Shown: positions 1 to 6,133, counted from the stretch's first letter. The stretch: 8,201 nt of DNA from Dehalococcoidia bacterium (GCA_030615425.1 JAUWZG010000043.1:1-8201); one strand, 5' to 3'. Numbers and translations: made by a program. The notes: generated by a model from the sequence alone, not told the origin.

Positions 1-111
1 CTCAAAGAGATACCTGGAATTCATGGTGTCCATATTATGGCCGTAGGCTGGGAAGACATTGTCCCTGAAATCGTAGCCCAGGCTGGATTATTGCCCAGGC
101 CTGTATTATAA
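1..111 (+). CDS. metF: Methylenetetrahydrofolate reductase (MetF-like), C-terminal end only
   Basis: The window opens inside a reading frame that ends at TAA 109-111 and gives the last 36 residues of a protein. The tail contains GVHIMAVGWEDIVPEIV followed by AGLLPRP, which resembles the C-terminus of MetF-family proteins (final strand and helix of the TIM barrel, with a conserved HIMA-type segment). MetF reduces 5,10-methylene-THF to 5-methyl-THF. In anaerobes it often serves the methyl branch of the Wood-Ljungdahl pathway. The catalytic and FAD-binding parts lie outside the window, so the call rests on this short tail. The response regulator gene starts 15 nt downstream in the same direction, which suggests co-transcription. 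Another TIM-barrel one-carbon enzyme is possible. Confidence 0.7.
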   Translation, partial: LKEIPGIHGVHIMAVGWEDIVPEIVAQAGLLPRPVL

Positions 112-126
112 TGGCAAGGGGGAGAT

Positions 127-528
127 ATGCCAAAGAAGATATTAGCCGTTGATGATGACCCTGATATCCTGGATGCGTTAACCATGATTCTTGAATCTCA
201 AGGTTATAAGGTGATTACTGCTCAGGACGGGATAGAGGCTTTAGCTAACCTCAAGGCAGAAAAGCCAGACCTGATGATTCTTGACCTTCTGATGCCCAAG
301 ATGGATGGGTGGGCGGTGTGCAAAGAGCTTCAAGACCCAAGGTGGTCAAAGTATAGAGATATACCTATCTTGATTCTAACCTCGGTGAGAGAGGAAGCCA
401 GCCGCCGGCGCTACGAGCTGGAAACCGGCCTGGAATTGGATGTGGATGATTATGTGGAGAAACCCTTCAGCCCTGATATCTTGCTGGAAAGGGTGGGAAG
501 GCTCATTGCCAAGAAGGAGAAGGCCTGA
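127..528 (+). CDS. Single-domain response regulator (receiver only), first of a tandem pair
   Basis: This 133-residue protein is a bare CheY-like receiver with no output domain. The acidic pair D9/D10 lies after strand 1, the phospho-acceptor is D53 in MILDLLMPKMDGW, the switch Thr is T85 in ILTS, and the conserved Lys is K112 in EKP. All residues needed for phosphorylation are present. T85 and K112 are 27 residues apart, against 22 in E. coli CheY, so the alpha4 region is longer, with an Arg/Glu-rich stretch (EEASRRRYELE). The start is supported by a strong ribosome site, AAGGGGGAG at 116-124, 2 nt before ATG. It probably relays phosphate or acts by protein-protein contact. No kinase is visible, so its partner is unknown. 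It likely shares a transcript with the upstream metF-like gene and the next receiver. Confidence 0.9.
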   Translation: MPKKILAVDDDPDILDALTMILESQGYKVITAQDGIEALANLKAEKPDLMILDLLMPKMDGWAVCKELQDPRWSKYRDIPILILTSVREEASRRRYELETGLELDVDDYVEKPFSPDILLERVGRLIAKKEKA

Positions 529-562
529 GTTTGGCTGGAAGTGCCTAAAGGGGTGATTAGGA

Positions 563-961
563 ATGGAAAAGAGAGCTAAAATCCTTCTGGTTGACGATGA
601 TGCTGATTTTGTGGAGGCAACTAAGGTCATCTTAGAAAGCAAGCCTTACGAGGTAATTGTAGCCTCCGACGGGGAGGAAGGATTGCGAAAGGCGAGGCAG
701 GAAAAGCCTGATTTAATTCTCCTGGACATAATAATGCCAGTCAAAGACGGGTTTACCGCCGCTGAGCAGCTTAAAAAAGACCCCCAACTTAGCAAAATCC
801 CAACCTTAATGCTGACCGGATTCGCTATCAAGGGAACAGAAACCTCAATCCCGGTTAGTCGAGGGTTTGCCCTTGAAACCGAGGATTATATTGATAAGCC
901 TGTCAGTCCCGAAGAGCTACTAGCTAGGGTGGAAAAGCATCTGAAGAAGGCAGGCTTTTAA
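563..961 (+). CDS. Single-domain response regulator (receiver only), second of a tandem pair
   Basis: This 132-residue CheY-like receiver has an acidic pair D11/D12, phospho-acceptor D55 in LILLDIIMPVKDGF, switch T85 in MLTG and K112 in DKP. It has no DNA-binding or enzymatic output domain. It resembles its upstream neighbour throughout (VDDD, EKPDL, DKP/EKP, SPE/SPD, LLxRV) and shares the lengthened spacing between T85 and K112. The pair therefore looks like an old tandem duplication. The segment before the final strand is different, with Ser, Thr and Pro (GTETSIPVSRG) where the first copy is Arg-rich. That would suit different partners. GGGGTGAT at 550-557 is a plausible ribosome site 5 nt from ATG. 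Only 34 nt separate the two genes, so one operon is likely, ending at the terminator after the tRNA-like sequence. Confidence 0.9.
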   Translation: MEKRAKILLVDDDADFVEATKVILESKPYEVIVASDGEEGLRKARQEKPDLILLDIIMPVKDGFTAAEQLKKDPQLSKIPTLMLTGFAIKGTETSIPVSRGFALETEDYIDKPVSPEELLARVEKHLKKAGF

Positions 962-986
962 AAGGCTAAGGAGCACTTTTCCTCAC

Positions 987-1061
987 GGGCTCGTAGCTCA
1001 GCTGGCAGAGCGGTCGGCTCATAACCGATTGGGCGCTGGTACGAATCCAGTCCCGCTACCA
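987..1061 (+). tRNA. tRNA-Met (CAT) or tRNA-Met pseudogene with a non-pairing acceptor stem
   Basis: Canonical spacing fits along the whole length. The D arm is GCTC 996-999 with GAGC 1008-1011. The anticodon stem GTCGG 1013-1017 / CCGAT 1025-1029 closes loop CTCATAA, with anticodon CAT at 1020-1022. A 5-nt variable loop follows, then T stem GCTGG 1035-1039 / CCAGT 1047-1051. Two defects stand out. The 5' acceptor strand GGGCTCG (987-993) pairs poorly with the 3' strand CCCGCTA (1052-1058): three Watson-Crick pairs, one wobble and three mismatches. The T loop reads TACGAAT where TTCGAAT is expected, so the near-universal U55 is A. The CCA at 1059-1061 is one base early for a normal 76-nt layout. 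It may be a decayed gene, a chimera of two tRNAs, or a sequencing error. Type and anticodon are clear; function is doubtful. Confidence 0.6.
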
Positions 1062-1068
1062 AGAAATG

Positions 1069-1110
1069 AAAAAGGCAGGATAGGCGTTGGGGTTGTCCTG
1101 CCTTTTTATT
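1069..1110 (+). terminator. Intrinsic terminator after the receiver/tRNA unit
   Basis: A perfect 12-bp inverted repeat has arms at 1069-1080 (AAAAAGGCAGGA) and 1096-1107 (TCCTGCCTTTTT) with a 15-nt loop. A run of T ends the 3' arm and continues as ATTT. The A run on the 5' side makes it potentially bidirectional. It sits 7 nt past the tRNA-like sequence and insulates the exporter unit from the upstream genes. Confidence 0.9.
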
Positions 1111-1177
1111 TATGCCATAGGCTCTTAGGAGTTGAGCAGTAAGCCACACTGTTATCCCTTTTCTGTTAGAGGTAGAA

Positions 1178-1199
1178 ATGTTGTATAATTTTACAATAT
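1178..1199. promoter_or_regulatory. Candidate promoter -10 box inside an operator-like palindrome, upstream of the exporter
   Basis: A perfect TATAAT lies at 1184-1189. It is embedded in an inverted repeat with arms ATGTTGTA (1178-1185) and TACAATAT (1192-1199), 7 of 8 positions paired around a 6-nt centre. No good -35 box is found at the usual distance (TTCTGT at 1161-1166 matches only 2 of 6). A palindrome over a -10 box is a common position for a repressor site of the MarR or TetR kind, and RND exporters are often controlled this way. No regulator gene is visible nearby. The transcript would have a leader of roughly 65 nt. Confidence 0.45.
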
Positions 1200-1261
1200 G
1201 AAGAGAAGCTTTGGGCTGGTAATACTGTGAAGACAGACGTGAGGGATGGAGGTGGTACGGA

Positions 1262-3682
1262 ATGAAAAGGTTATCAGAAGCACTAGCTCGGTTTATTGAA
1301 CGCCGACCATGGTGGTTGTTGCTAATTGTTGTATTACTCAGCGGAGCGGCTGTCCCCGGCATTAACATGCTAGACTCTGAGACCGGCTTTGATGCCCTGG
1401 TTTCACCCAGCTCGGAAATAGCGCAGGGCAACTCACGTTATGAAGAGCAATTTGGGGGCGAGCCGATCGCAGTTCTACTTGAAGGGCAGCTTGAAGATAT
1501 CTTCTCGGGTTACAATCTGACAATCCTGTACGAGTTTGAGCAAGAATTTTCCAATGACGAGCGCTATCGTTCCATTCTCAGCCCAATAACTCTGCTACAG
1601 ACGGCCATTAAAGAAGCGAATCAGGCACGGCAGGCAATCCAGGAACAAATTGCCCTCGCCCAGGAAACAGCTGCTACGGAGGCAAGAGAGGCTGCGGCGG
1701 CAATGGGCTTAAGCGAAGCCCAGCAAGAACAAGCAGCGCAGCAAGCAAGGGCAGAGGTCCTGCAGGAGTTCCAGCCGCAGATAGAGCAAATGCAGCTCGT
1801 GGGAGAACCTTCGCTGGACAACCCGCTCTTTATAGACACTGTCCTCTATGATTCCGAGGGAGCCGTCAGCCAGGTAATGCAACCTTTTATCCCCGACGAT
1901 GAACATGTTCTGATTTTAGTTACTCCTCAAGGTAACATGGATGATAAGGAAGCCCTGCAGGCAGCCAAGGACATTGAGGACTTCTTCTCAGCCCATCCGC
2001 TGGCGAAAGTAGATACTACGGTAATCGCTGATACCAAGCTGATTGATGCCATTAGTAGCAGCATGGGGAATAATATGATGATTTTGCTGGTCATGGCTCT
2101 AGCGGTTATGGTGCTGATACTGGTGCTCATGTTCCGAGTGCGCTGGCGACTGCTCTCCCTTCTCATGGTCGGAATCAGCGCCTTGTGGACATTTGGTCTG
2201 ATTGGATATTGTTCAATTCCTCTCACCATGGCCACCATGGCAGTGCTGCCGATACTTATTGGTCTCGGAATAGACTATTCGATCCAGTTCCATAATCGTT
2301 ACCAGGAAGAAGTCACTAGAAGTAAGTCAGTCGGTGAGGCAATTATCACTTCTCTGTCACGTATGTTCCCCGCAGTCGGCATTGCTCTGCTGGCAACCAT
2401 AATTGGCTTCATCACGCTGTACATATCCGAGGTACCCATGATACGTGACTTCGGAATTGTGCTGGCTGTTGGCATCGTTCTAAGCTATTTAGTAGGTCTA
2501 TTCCTACTTTACAGTATCATCTATCTAGCTGATAAGAAGGCGCCTATTGCCCGGTTAAGAAAAGCGTCATCAGAAGCGAGCGGCCGTATCGAACGTATTT
2601 TATTGCGCCTTGGCAAACTTGCCATTAATCATACTCTGTGGATTTTTATCGTGGCTGTTATTTTCGCCGTTGCTGGTGGCGTGGTCGACCACTGGCTACC
2701 GAAAAATACTGACTATGAAGAACTTATGCCTCAGAACATAGCTGAACTGAGGGAAATGAGAGAGTTACGTGAGATCCTTGGTAGTGGAGGTGAGATTCGC
2801 TTCATGATAGAGGCAGATGATGTAGCCAGCCCGGCGGTACTTGGTTGGCTGAAAGAATACCAGGATGAAGCACTGGCACTCCACCCTGAACTCATTTCGG
2901 TGAATAGTCCGGCGGTACTAGTTAGTGAAGCAGCCGGGGGAGTAATTCCGGCTAAACAACAGATTGAAGAGATACTAGACAGCACGCCTCCCCTCTATTT
3001 AGGGCAAATTCTCTCCACTGACCGCACAATGGCAAGCGCGTCGTTCAGCATTGAGTACATATCCCTGGAGGAAACCCACGGCCTGCTCCAGCTTATGCAG
3101 TCTGAGGCTCAGCCACCGCCTGGCGTACAGATTTCACCCGTCGGCAGCCTTGCCCTCGGTGCCAGCACGATGGATGCCGTAGTGGGCACAAGGTTTACCA
3201 TGAATCTCATTTGCCTCGGTGCGGTATTTATAGCCCTTTTGCTGGTTTACCGACGTTTCAGTAGCGCCATATTCGTTATCATACCGGTTGGCGCCGTAAT
3301 CGCCTGGTCCTCACTGGATATGTATCTCATTGGTATTCCACTTAACCCGCTCACTGCCGTTCTGGGTGTTATTATCATCGGCATCTGCACCGAATTCATG
3401 GTGTTGCTTATGGGGCGGTATGAGGAGGAGAAAAAACAGGGGCTACCACCTCAAGAGGCTATGGTCACGGCGATATCAAAAATAGGAAGAGCTATAGTAA
3501 CTACAGCCTTGACTACTCTGGGAGGCTTTGGTGTTCTAATAGCCTCAAACTTTGTAATGATTCGTGACTTTGGTATTGCTACGGTGCTCGGTGTATTCCT
3601 CTGCCTGATAATAACGATTACAGTAATGCCAGGGTTGATTGTATGGTTTGACAAATGGAGAGGGAAGCAGCTGGCAAAATAG
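1262..3682 (+). CDS. RND/MMPL superfamily exporter, HAE3-like, 806 aa
   Basis: This is an inner-membrane transporter with the duplicated RND fold. TM1 is near residues 15-33, followed by an extracytoplasmic domain (about 35-265) that contains an Ala/Gln/Glu-rich coiled coil (about 110-180). TM2-TM6 span about 270-425 and TM7 about 458-477. A second extracytoplasmic domain (about 478-640) precedes a second TM bundle (about 643-797). The TM4 segment has G-I-D338-Y339-S, the acidic-aromatic pair linked to proton relay in MMPL proteins. The aligned position in the second half is E711-F712. The length and the two-half layout fit the hydrophobe/amphiphile efflux-3 group, which acts without a TolC partner. 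The start is secure: GGAGGTGG at 1248-1255, 6 nt before ATG. No membrane-fusion or outer-membrane partner is encoded nearby. The substrate is unknown; lipids, hopanoids or hydrophobic toxins are family-level possibilities. Confidence 0.9.
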   Translation: MKRLSEALARFIERRPWWLLLIVVLLSGAAVPGINMLDSETGFDALVSPSSEIAQGNSRYEEQFGGEPIAVLLEGQLEDIFSGYNLTILYEFEQEFSNDERYRSILSPITLLQTAIKEANQARQAIQEQIALAQETAATEAREAAAAMGLSEAQQEQAAQQARAEVLQEFQPQIEQMQLVGEPSLDNPLFIDTVLYDSEGAVSQVMQPFIPDDEHVLILVTPQGNMDDKEALQAAKDIEDFFSAHPLAKVDTTVIADTKLIDAISSSMGNNMMILLVMALAVMVLILVLMFRVRWRLLSLLMVGISALWTFGLIGYCSIPLTMATMAVLPILIGLGIDYSIQFHNRYQEEVTRSKSVGEAIITSLSRMFPAVGIALLATIIGFITLYISEVPMIRDFGIVLAVGIVLSYLVGLFLLYSIIYLADKKAPIARLRKASSEASGRIERILLRLGKLAINHTLWIFIVAVIFAVAGGVVDHWLPKNTDYEELMPQNIAELREMRELREILGSGGEIRFMIEADDVASPAVLGWLKEYQDEALALHPELISVNSPAVLVSEAAGGVIPAKQQIEEILDSTPPLYLGQILSTDRTMASASFSIEYISLEETHGLLQLMQSEAQPPPGVQISPVGSLALGASTMDAVVGTRFTMNLICLGAVFIALLLVYRRFSSAIFVIIPVGAVIAWSSLDMYLIGIPLNPLTAVLGVIIIGICTEFMVLLMGRYEEEKKQGLPPQEAMVTAISKIGRAIVTTALTTLGGFGVLIASNFVMIRDFGIATVLGVFLCLIITITVMPGLIVWFDKWRGKQLAK

Positions 3683-3728
3683 TCTGAACATTTGACTGCT
3701 AATCAACAATTCATTATCCACACCTTGT

Positions 3729-3745
3729 TCAAAGGCTCCCTTTGA
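3729..3745 (+). terminator. Possible weak terminator hairpin after the exporter
   Basis: A perfect 7-bp stem, TCAAAGG / CCTTTGA, closes a 3-nt loop 47 nt after the exporter stop. What follows is pyrimidine-rich (CCTTTAGACCCTTCTTG) but has no continuous T run, so it is a poor intrinsic terminator by standard rules. It could be an RNA-stabilising 3' hairpin. The rest of 3683-3849 contains only a loose CCGGC/GCCGG repeat at 3813-3835 and nothing that reads as a gene. Confidence 0.35.
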
Positions 3746-3849
3746 CCTTTAGACCCTTCTTGCTATTTCTCTAGGACGGTTGCTGTTTTGCTAACATACT
3801 GGTTATTACCCCCCGGCACAGGGTAGCACAGCCGGATACAAAATTGAGC

Positions 3850-3879
3850 TTGACGTTAGGCCAGACAAGGCAGTATGCT
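3850..3879 (+). promoter_or_regulatory. Candidate sigma70-type promoter ahead of the tRNA-like remnant and HAD gene
   Basis: TTGACG (3850-3855, 5 of 6) and TATGCT (3874-3879, 4 of 6) are separated by 18 nt. The predicted start point near 3886 is close to where a complete tRNA ending at 3959 would begin (about 3884). The promoter may therefore once have served the tRNA and now serve the HAD gene. Confidence 0.4.
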
Positions 3880-3914
3880 ATTTGGTGTCACTAGGTGGCA
3901 CATCGAGCTTGGAA

Positions 3915-3958
3915 TTCGTAAACCGCCGGTCGTCAGTTCGAATCTGACCGCTGGCTCC
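3915..3958 (+). pseudogene. 3' half of a tRNA-Thr(CGT)-like sequence
   Basis: From the anticodon loop onward this reads as a tRNA. Loop TTCGTAA 3915-3921 carries anticodon CGT at 3917-3919. The 3' anticodon strand is ACCGC and the variable loop CGGTC. A perfect T arm follows (GTCAG 3932-3936, loop TTCGAAT, CTGAC 3944-3948), then 3' acceptor strand CGCTGGC 3949-3955 and TCC, with no full CCA (TCCG follows). The 5' half is missing. The five bases before the loop (TGGAA) do not pair with ACCGC, no GCTC partner exists for GAGC 3905-3908, and no GCCAGCG acceptor strand is present at the right distance. A tRNA broken at the anticodon loop is the form commonly left at integrase attachment sites; random decay is also possible. 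It ends 17 nt before the HAD start codon. Confidence 0.55.
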
Positions 3959-3975
3959 GCATGGAAGGGAGCTCT

Positions 3976-4671
3976 ATGATTAAAGCGGTCTTTTTTGATC
4001 TCTACAATACCCTGATTGGCTTTGACCCGCCCCGGGAAGAGATTCATGCCAAGGTGCTCAAGGACTTTGGCATTGAGGTGAGCCCGGAGACTTTGCTCCG
4101 CCCCATAATGGCCGCCGACGACTTTCTCTATCGGGAGCATGCCCGTTTCTCCTTAAGCAAGCGGTCTAAAGAGGAGACGATGGCTCTCTATGCCCAATAT
4201 CATGGGGTAATTCTCAGGGAGGCGGGGTTAGACGCCTCCCAGGAGCTCATCGCTGGCATACTTAAAAAATGGATGAATTCTGGCTTTAAGATGGTGCTCT
4301 ATGATGATGTGGCACCTACCTTGACTCAGCTCAGGGAGCGGGGGCTAATCTTGGGGCTTATTTCCAATGTGGACCATGACATAACCCCCCTTTATCAGGA
4401 GGTGGGGCTCTCAACCTGGCTTCAGGTGATGGTTACTTCCCTGGAAGTGGGCTTTAATAAGCCTCAGCCTGAAATATTCCAGGCGGCGCTAAAAAAGGCG
4501 GGGGTGGAGCCCTCAGAGGCAATCTATGTCGGAGACCAGTATCAATTTGATGTCGTCGGGGCTGATGAGGCCGGTATGCGGGGGATTCTCTTAGACCGCA
4601 AAGGCTTATTTGAGGATATTACCGATTGCCCGCGAATCCGCAGCCTTACTGAAGTGACGCAATACCTGTGA
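3976..4671 (+). CDS. HAD-superfamily hydrolase (subfamily IA, haloacid-dehalogenase-like), 231 aa
   Basis: The Rossmann-type HAD fold is shown by its four motifs. Motif I is FFDLYNTL with nucleophile D8; motif II is S130 in LISN; motif III is K162 in FNKPQPEIF; motif IV is GD187 with D192. A helical cap lies between motifs I and II (about residues 16-110). The residue two after the nucleophile is Tyr10, where many HAD phosphatases carry Asp as acid/base. This DxY form also occurs in L-2-haloacid dehalogenases and some HDHD3-type proteins, so the reaction cannot be assigned. An ATG lies 15 nt upstream at 3961. The start at 3976 is preferred because GGAAGGGAG (3963-3971) lies 4 nt before it and because MIKAVFFDL is a typical HAD N-terminus. 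The gene converges on the YchF gene with 5 nt between the stops. Confidence 0.88.
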   Translation: MIKAVFFDLYNTLIGFDPPREEIHAKVLKDFGIEVSPETLLRPIMAADDFLYREHARFSLSKRSKEETMALYAQYHGVILREAGLDASQELIAGILKKWMNSGFKMVLYDDVAPTLTQLRERGLILGLISNVDHDITPLYQEVGLSTWLQVMVTSLEVGFNKPQPEIFQAALKKAGVEPSEAIYVGDQYQFDVVGADEAGMRGILLDRKGLFEDITDCPRIRSLTEVTQYL

Positions 4672-4676
4672 AAGGT

Positions 4677-5765
4677 CTAGACATTGAACAGGAAGGTAAT
4701 TACATCCCCGTCTTGAACTATATAGCTCTTGCCCTCCAGTCGGAGAAGTCCTTTCTTGTGAGCCTCAGCTAGGCTGCCACATTTCACCAGGTCTTGGTAA
4801 CTGATTACCTCTGCCCGAATGAAGCCCCTTTCCATATCGGAGTGGATTTTACCGGCTGCTTTGAGAGCATTGGTGCCTTTTTGAATAGACCAGGCTTTAA
4901 CCTCATCAGAGGCGGTAGTGAAGAAAGAGACTAAGCCCAATAGCTCATAGGATAGTTTGATAATACGGTCAAGCCCGGATTCGGTGATGCCGAACTCAGC
5001 ACGGAACTCTTTAGCGGCGTCATCATCCAGTTGAGTCAGCTCCATTTCTAGCTCGCCGCAAAGGGTTATAATGCCGGATTTTGCCCGTGAGTAGCGGGAG
5101 TTTAGGTCCGCTTCTAAGGATGCTGCTTGGGGTATTTGCTCCTCGCCAATGTTGACCAAGATTAATAGCGGCTTGGCAGTGAGGAACTGGTAGTTGGCTA
5201 TTGTTTTGGACTGGTCGGTGGTTAGCCCCAGTTCTCTGATGGGCACCTCTTTTTCTAAATCAGCCTTGAGCCTGGTGAGCAGTTCTTGCTCGCGCAGCAG
5301 ACCCTGGCGTTCAGCCGCCTTAGCTCCTTTTAAGGATGTTTCTATTCTCTCCAGTCTGTGGCCAATAATGCCCAGGTCATGAAAGGCAAGCTCCAGATTG
5401 GCGGTGGCGATGTCCCTTTCGGCGTCCAGGCTGTCTTCAACATGGGGCACGCTTTCATCGGTGAAGGCTCGGACAACATTGATTAGAGCATCGGCATCGC
5501 TGAGCTGGTGCAGGACTTGACTGCCTATGACCCTGTCTTCCCCGCCCTTGACTGAAGCGCTGATATCAATGTAGCTTACCTCAGCCGGGACTACCCGCTT
5601 GGGGTGGAGCATATCGGCTAACGCCTTGAGGCGTGGCTCCGGGACCTTGGCTATGCCGATATGCGGAGCTAGACTTTTGGTATCAGCTTTGCCTTTGGTT
5701 AAAGCGTTGAAGATGGTGGTCTTGCCACTCTTTACTAGCCCAATGATGCCGATATCAATGCTCAT
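4677..5765 (-). CDS. ychF: YchF/OLA1-type P-loop ATPase/GTPase with a divergent G3 motif
   Basis: This 362-residue protein has the usual YchF length and order. The N-terminal G domain has P-loop GLVKSGKT (residues 9-16), where the family usually has NVGKS. G4 is N205-I-G-E208, which keeps the NxxE form linked to ATP preference. An alpha-helical coiled insert spans about 120-175. The C-terminal TGS-like domain (about 278-362) contains FFTTASDEVKAW, a GFIRAEVI segment and an end in DGDVITFLFNV. The G3 motif reads D67-I-S-A70 where DIAG is expected, so the DxxG glycine is lost. The following loop also lacks the usual KGxSxGxGLG pattern. YchF proteins bind ribosomes and respond to redox stress. 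No strong ribosome site precedes ATG, and the 74-residue gene ends 34 nt upstream, so coupled translation is possible. It may be a divergent paralogue. Confidence 0.85.
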   Translation of the reverse strand: MSIDIGIIGLVKSGKTTIFNALTKGKADTKSLAPHIGIAKVPEPRLKALADMLHPKRVVPAEVSYIDISASVKGGEDRVIGSQVLHQLSDADALINVVRAFTDESVPHVEDSLDAERDIATANLELAFHDLGIIGHRLERIETSLKGAKAAERQGLLREQELLTRLKADLEKEVPIRELGLTTDQSKTIANYQFLTAKPLLILVNIGEEQIPQAASLEADLNSRYSRAKSGIITLCGELEMELTQLDDDAAKEFRAEFGITESGLDRIIKLSYELLGLVSFFTTASDEVKAWSIQKGTNALKAAGKIHSDMERGFIRAEVISYQDLVKCGSLAEAHKKGLLRLEGKSYIVQDGDVITFLFNV

Positions 5766-5799
5766 TGGTCTAACCCACTGCTTTCCTATTAAGCTAGAG

Positions 5800-6024
5800 T
5801 TATTCAGGGCCTGACTTTATTATTTTCAGGGCTTGCTTAAGGGCGAGCTCTCTTTCCCTAATGGTTAACTGTTCATTGGCGGCTAGGCCCAGCAAAGCAA
5901 GGAGGGCTTCGTGGGAGCTGGCATTGCCCATCTGCTCAATAGCTTTTGTCCTTAATTCAGAAGCAAATTCCAGATCAGTGGCAATAGCTGATAGCTTCTT
6001 TAGTTCTTCGGGGTGTTCGTTCAT
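5800..6024 (-). CDS. Small all-helical protein of unknown function, HEAT-like
   Basis: I do not recognise this 74-residue protein as a named family. It is predicted to be almost fully helical, soluble and without Cys or Trp. Residues about 23-70 contain a pattern that resembles one to one and a half HEAT/Armadillo-type repeats (LRTKAIEQMG, then a turn, EALLALLGLAA, then a second helix pair RERELALKQALKII). A real gene is supported by a good ribosome site on the minus strand (AGGAG at 6035-6031, 6 nt before ATG), a promoter at a sensible distance, and its place 34 nt upstream of the YchF gene in the same direction. It may be a partner or scaffold of the NTPase, but that is inferred from position only. 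Confidence 0.75.
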   Translation of the reverse strand: MNEHPEELKKLSAIATDLEFASELRTKAIEQMGNASSHEALLALLGLAANEQLTIRERELALKQALKIIKSGPE

Positions 6025-6081
6025 TTCACTCTCCTCTTGGCTCCGGCGACACCATCCGGATAGATATTATCGGTTGTATTT

Positions 6082-6110
6082 ATTTTACTATTAGTGCAGT
6101 TATTATTCAA
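6082..6110 (-). promoter_or_regulatory. Promoter for the small helical protein and ychF
   Basis: On the minus strand, TTGAAT (6110-6105) and TAAAAT (6087-6082) are separated by exactly 17 nt. They match the sigma70 boxes at 4 of 6 and 5 of 6. The predicted start lies near 6075, giving a leader of about 50 nt before ATG 6024. Confidence 0.6.
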
Positions 6111-6133
6111 TAGAGATTATTTATGCTTCGGTG

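Noticed and set aside
107..112. Perfect TATAAT just before the first receiver gene
   Set aside because: It overlaps the end of the metF-like coding region and no -35 box lies 15-19 nt upstream. A start at about 119 would fall inside the ribosome site of the receiver. Read-through from metF explains expression better.
3813..3835. CCGGC/GCCGG inverted repeat after the exporter
   Set aside because: The stem has only 5 bp with a 13-nt loop and no T run. It is not convincing as a terminator or operator.
3856..4140. Open frame on the minus strand across the tRNA remnant and the HAD start
   Set aside because: Its peptide contains the RFELTTGG pattern that results from translating the back of a tRNA T arm, and the rest is antisense to the HAD gene. 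It is spurious.
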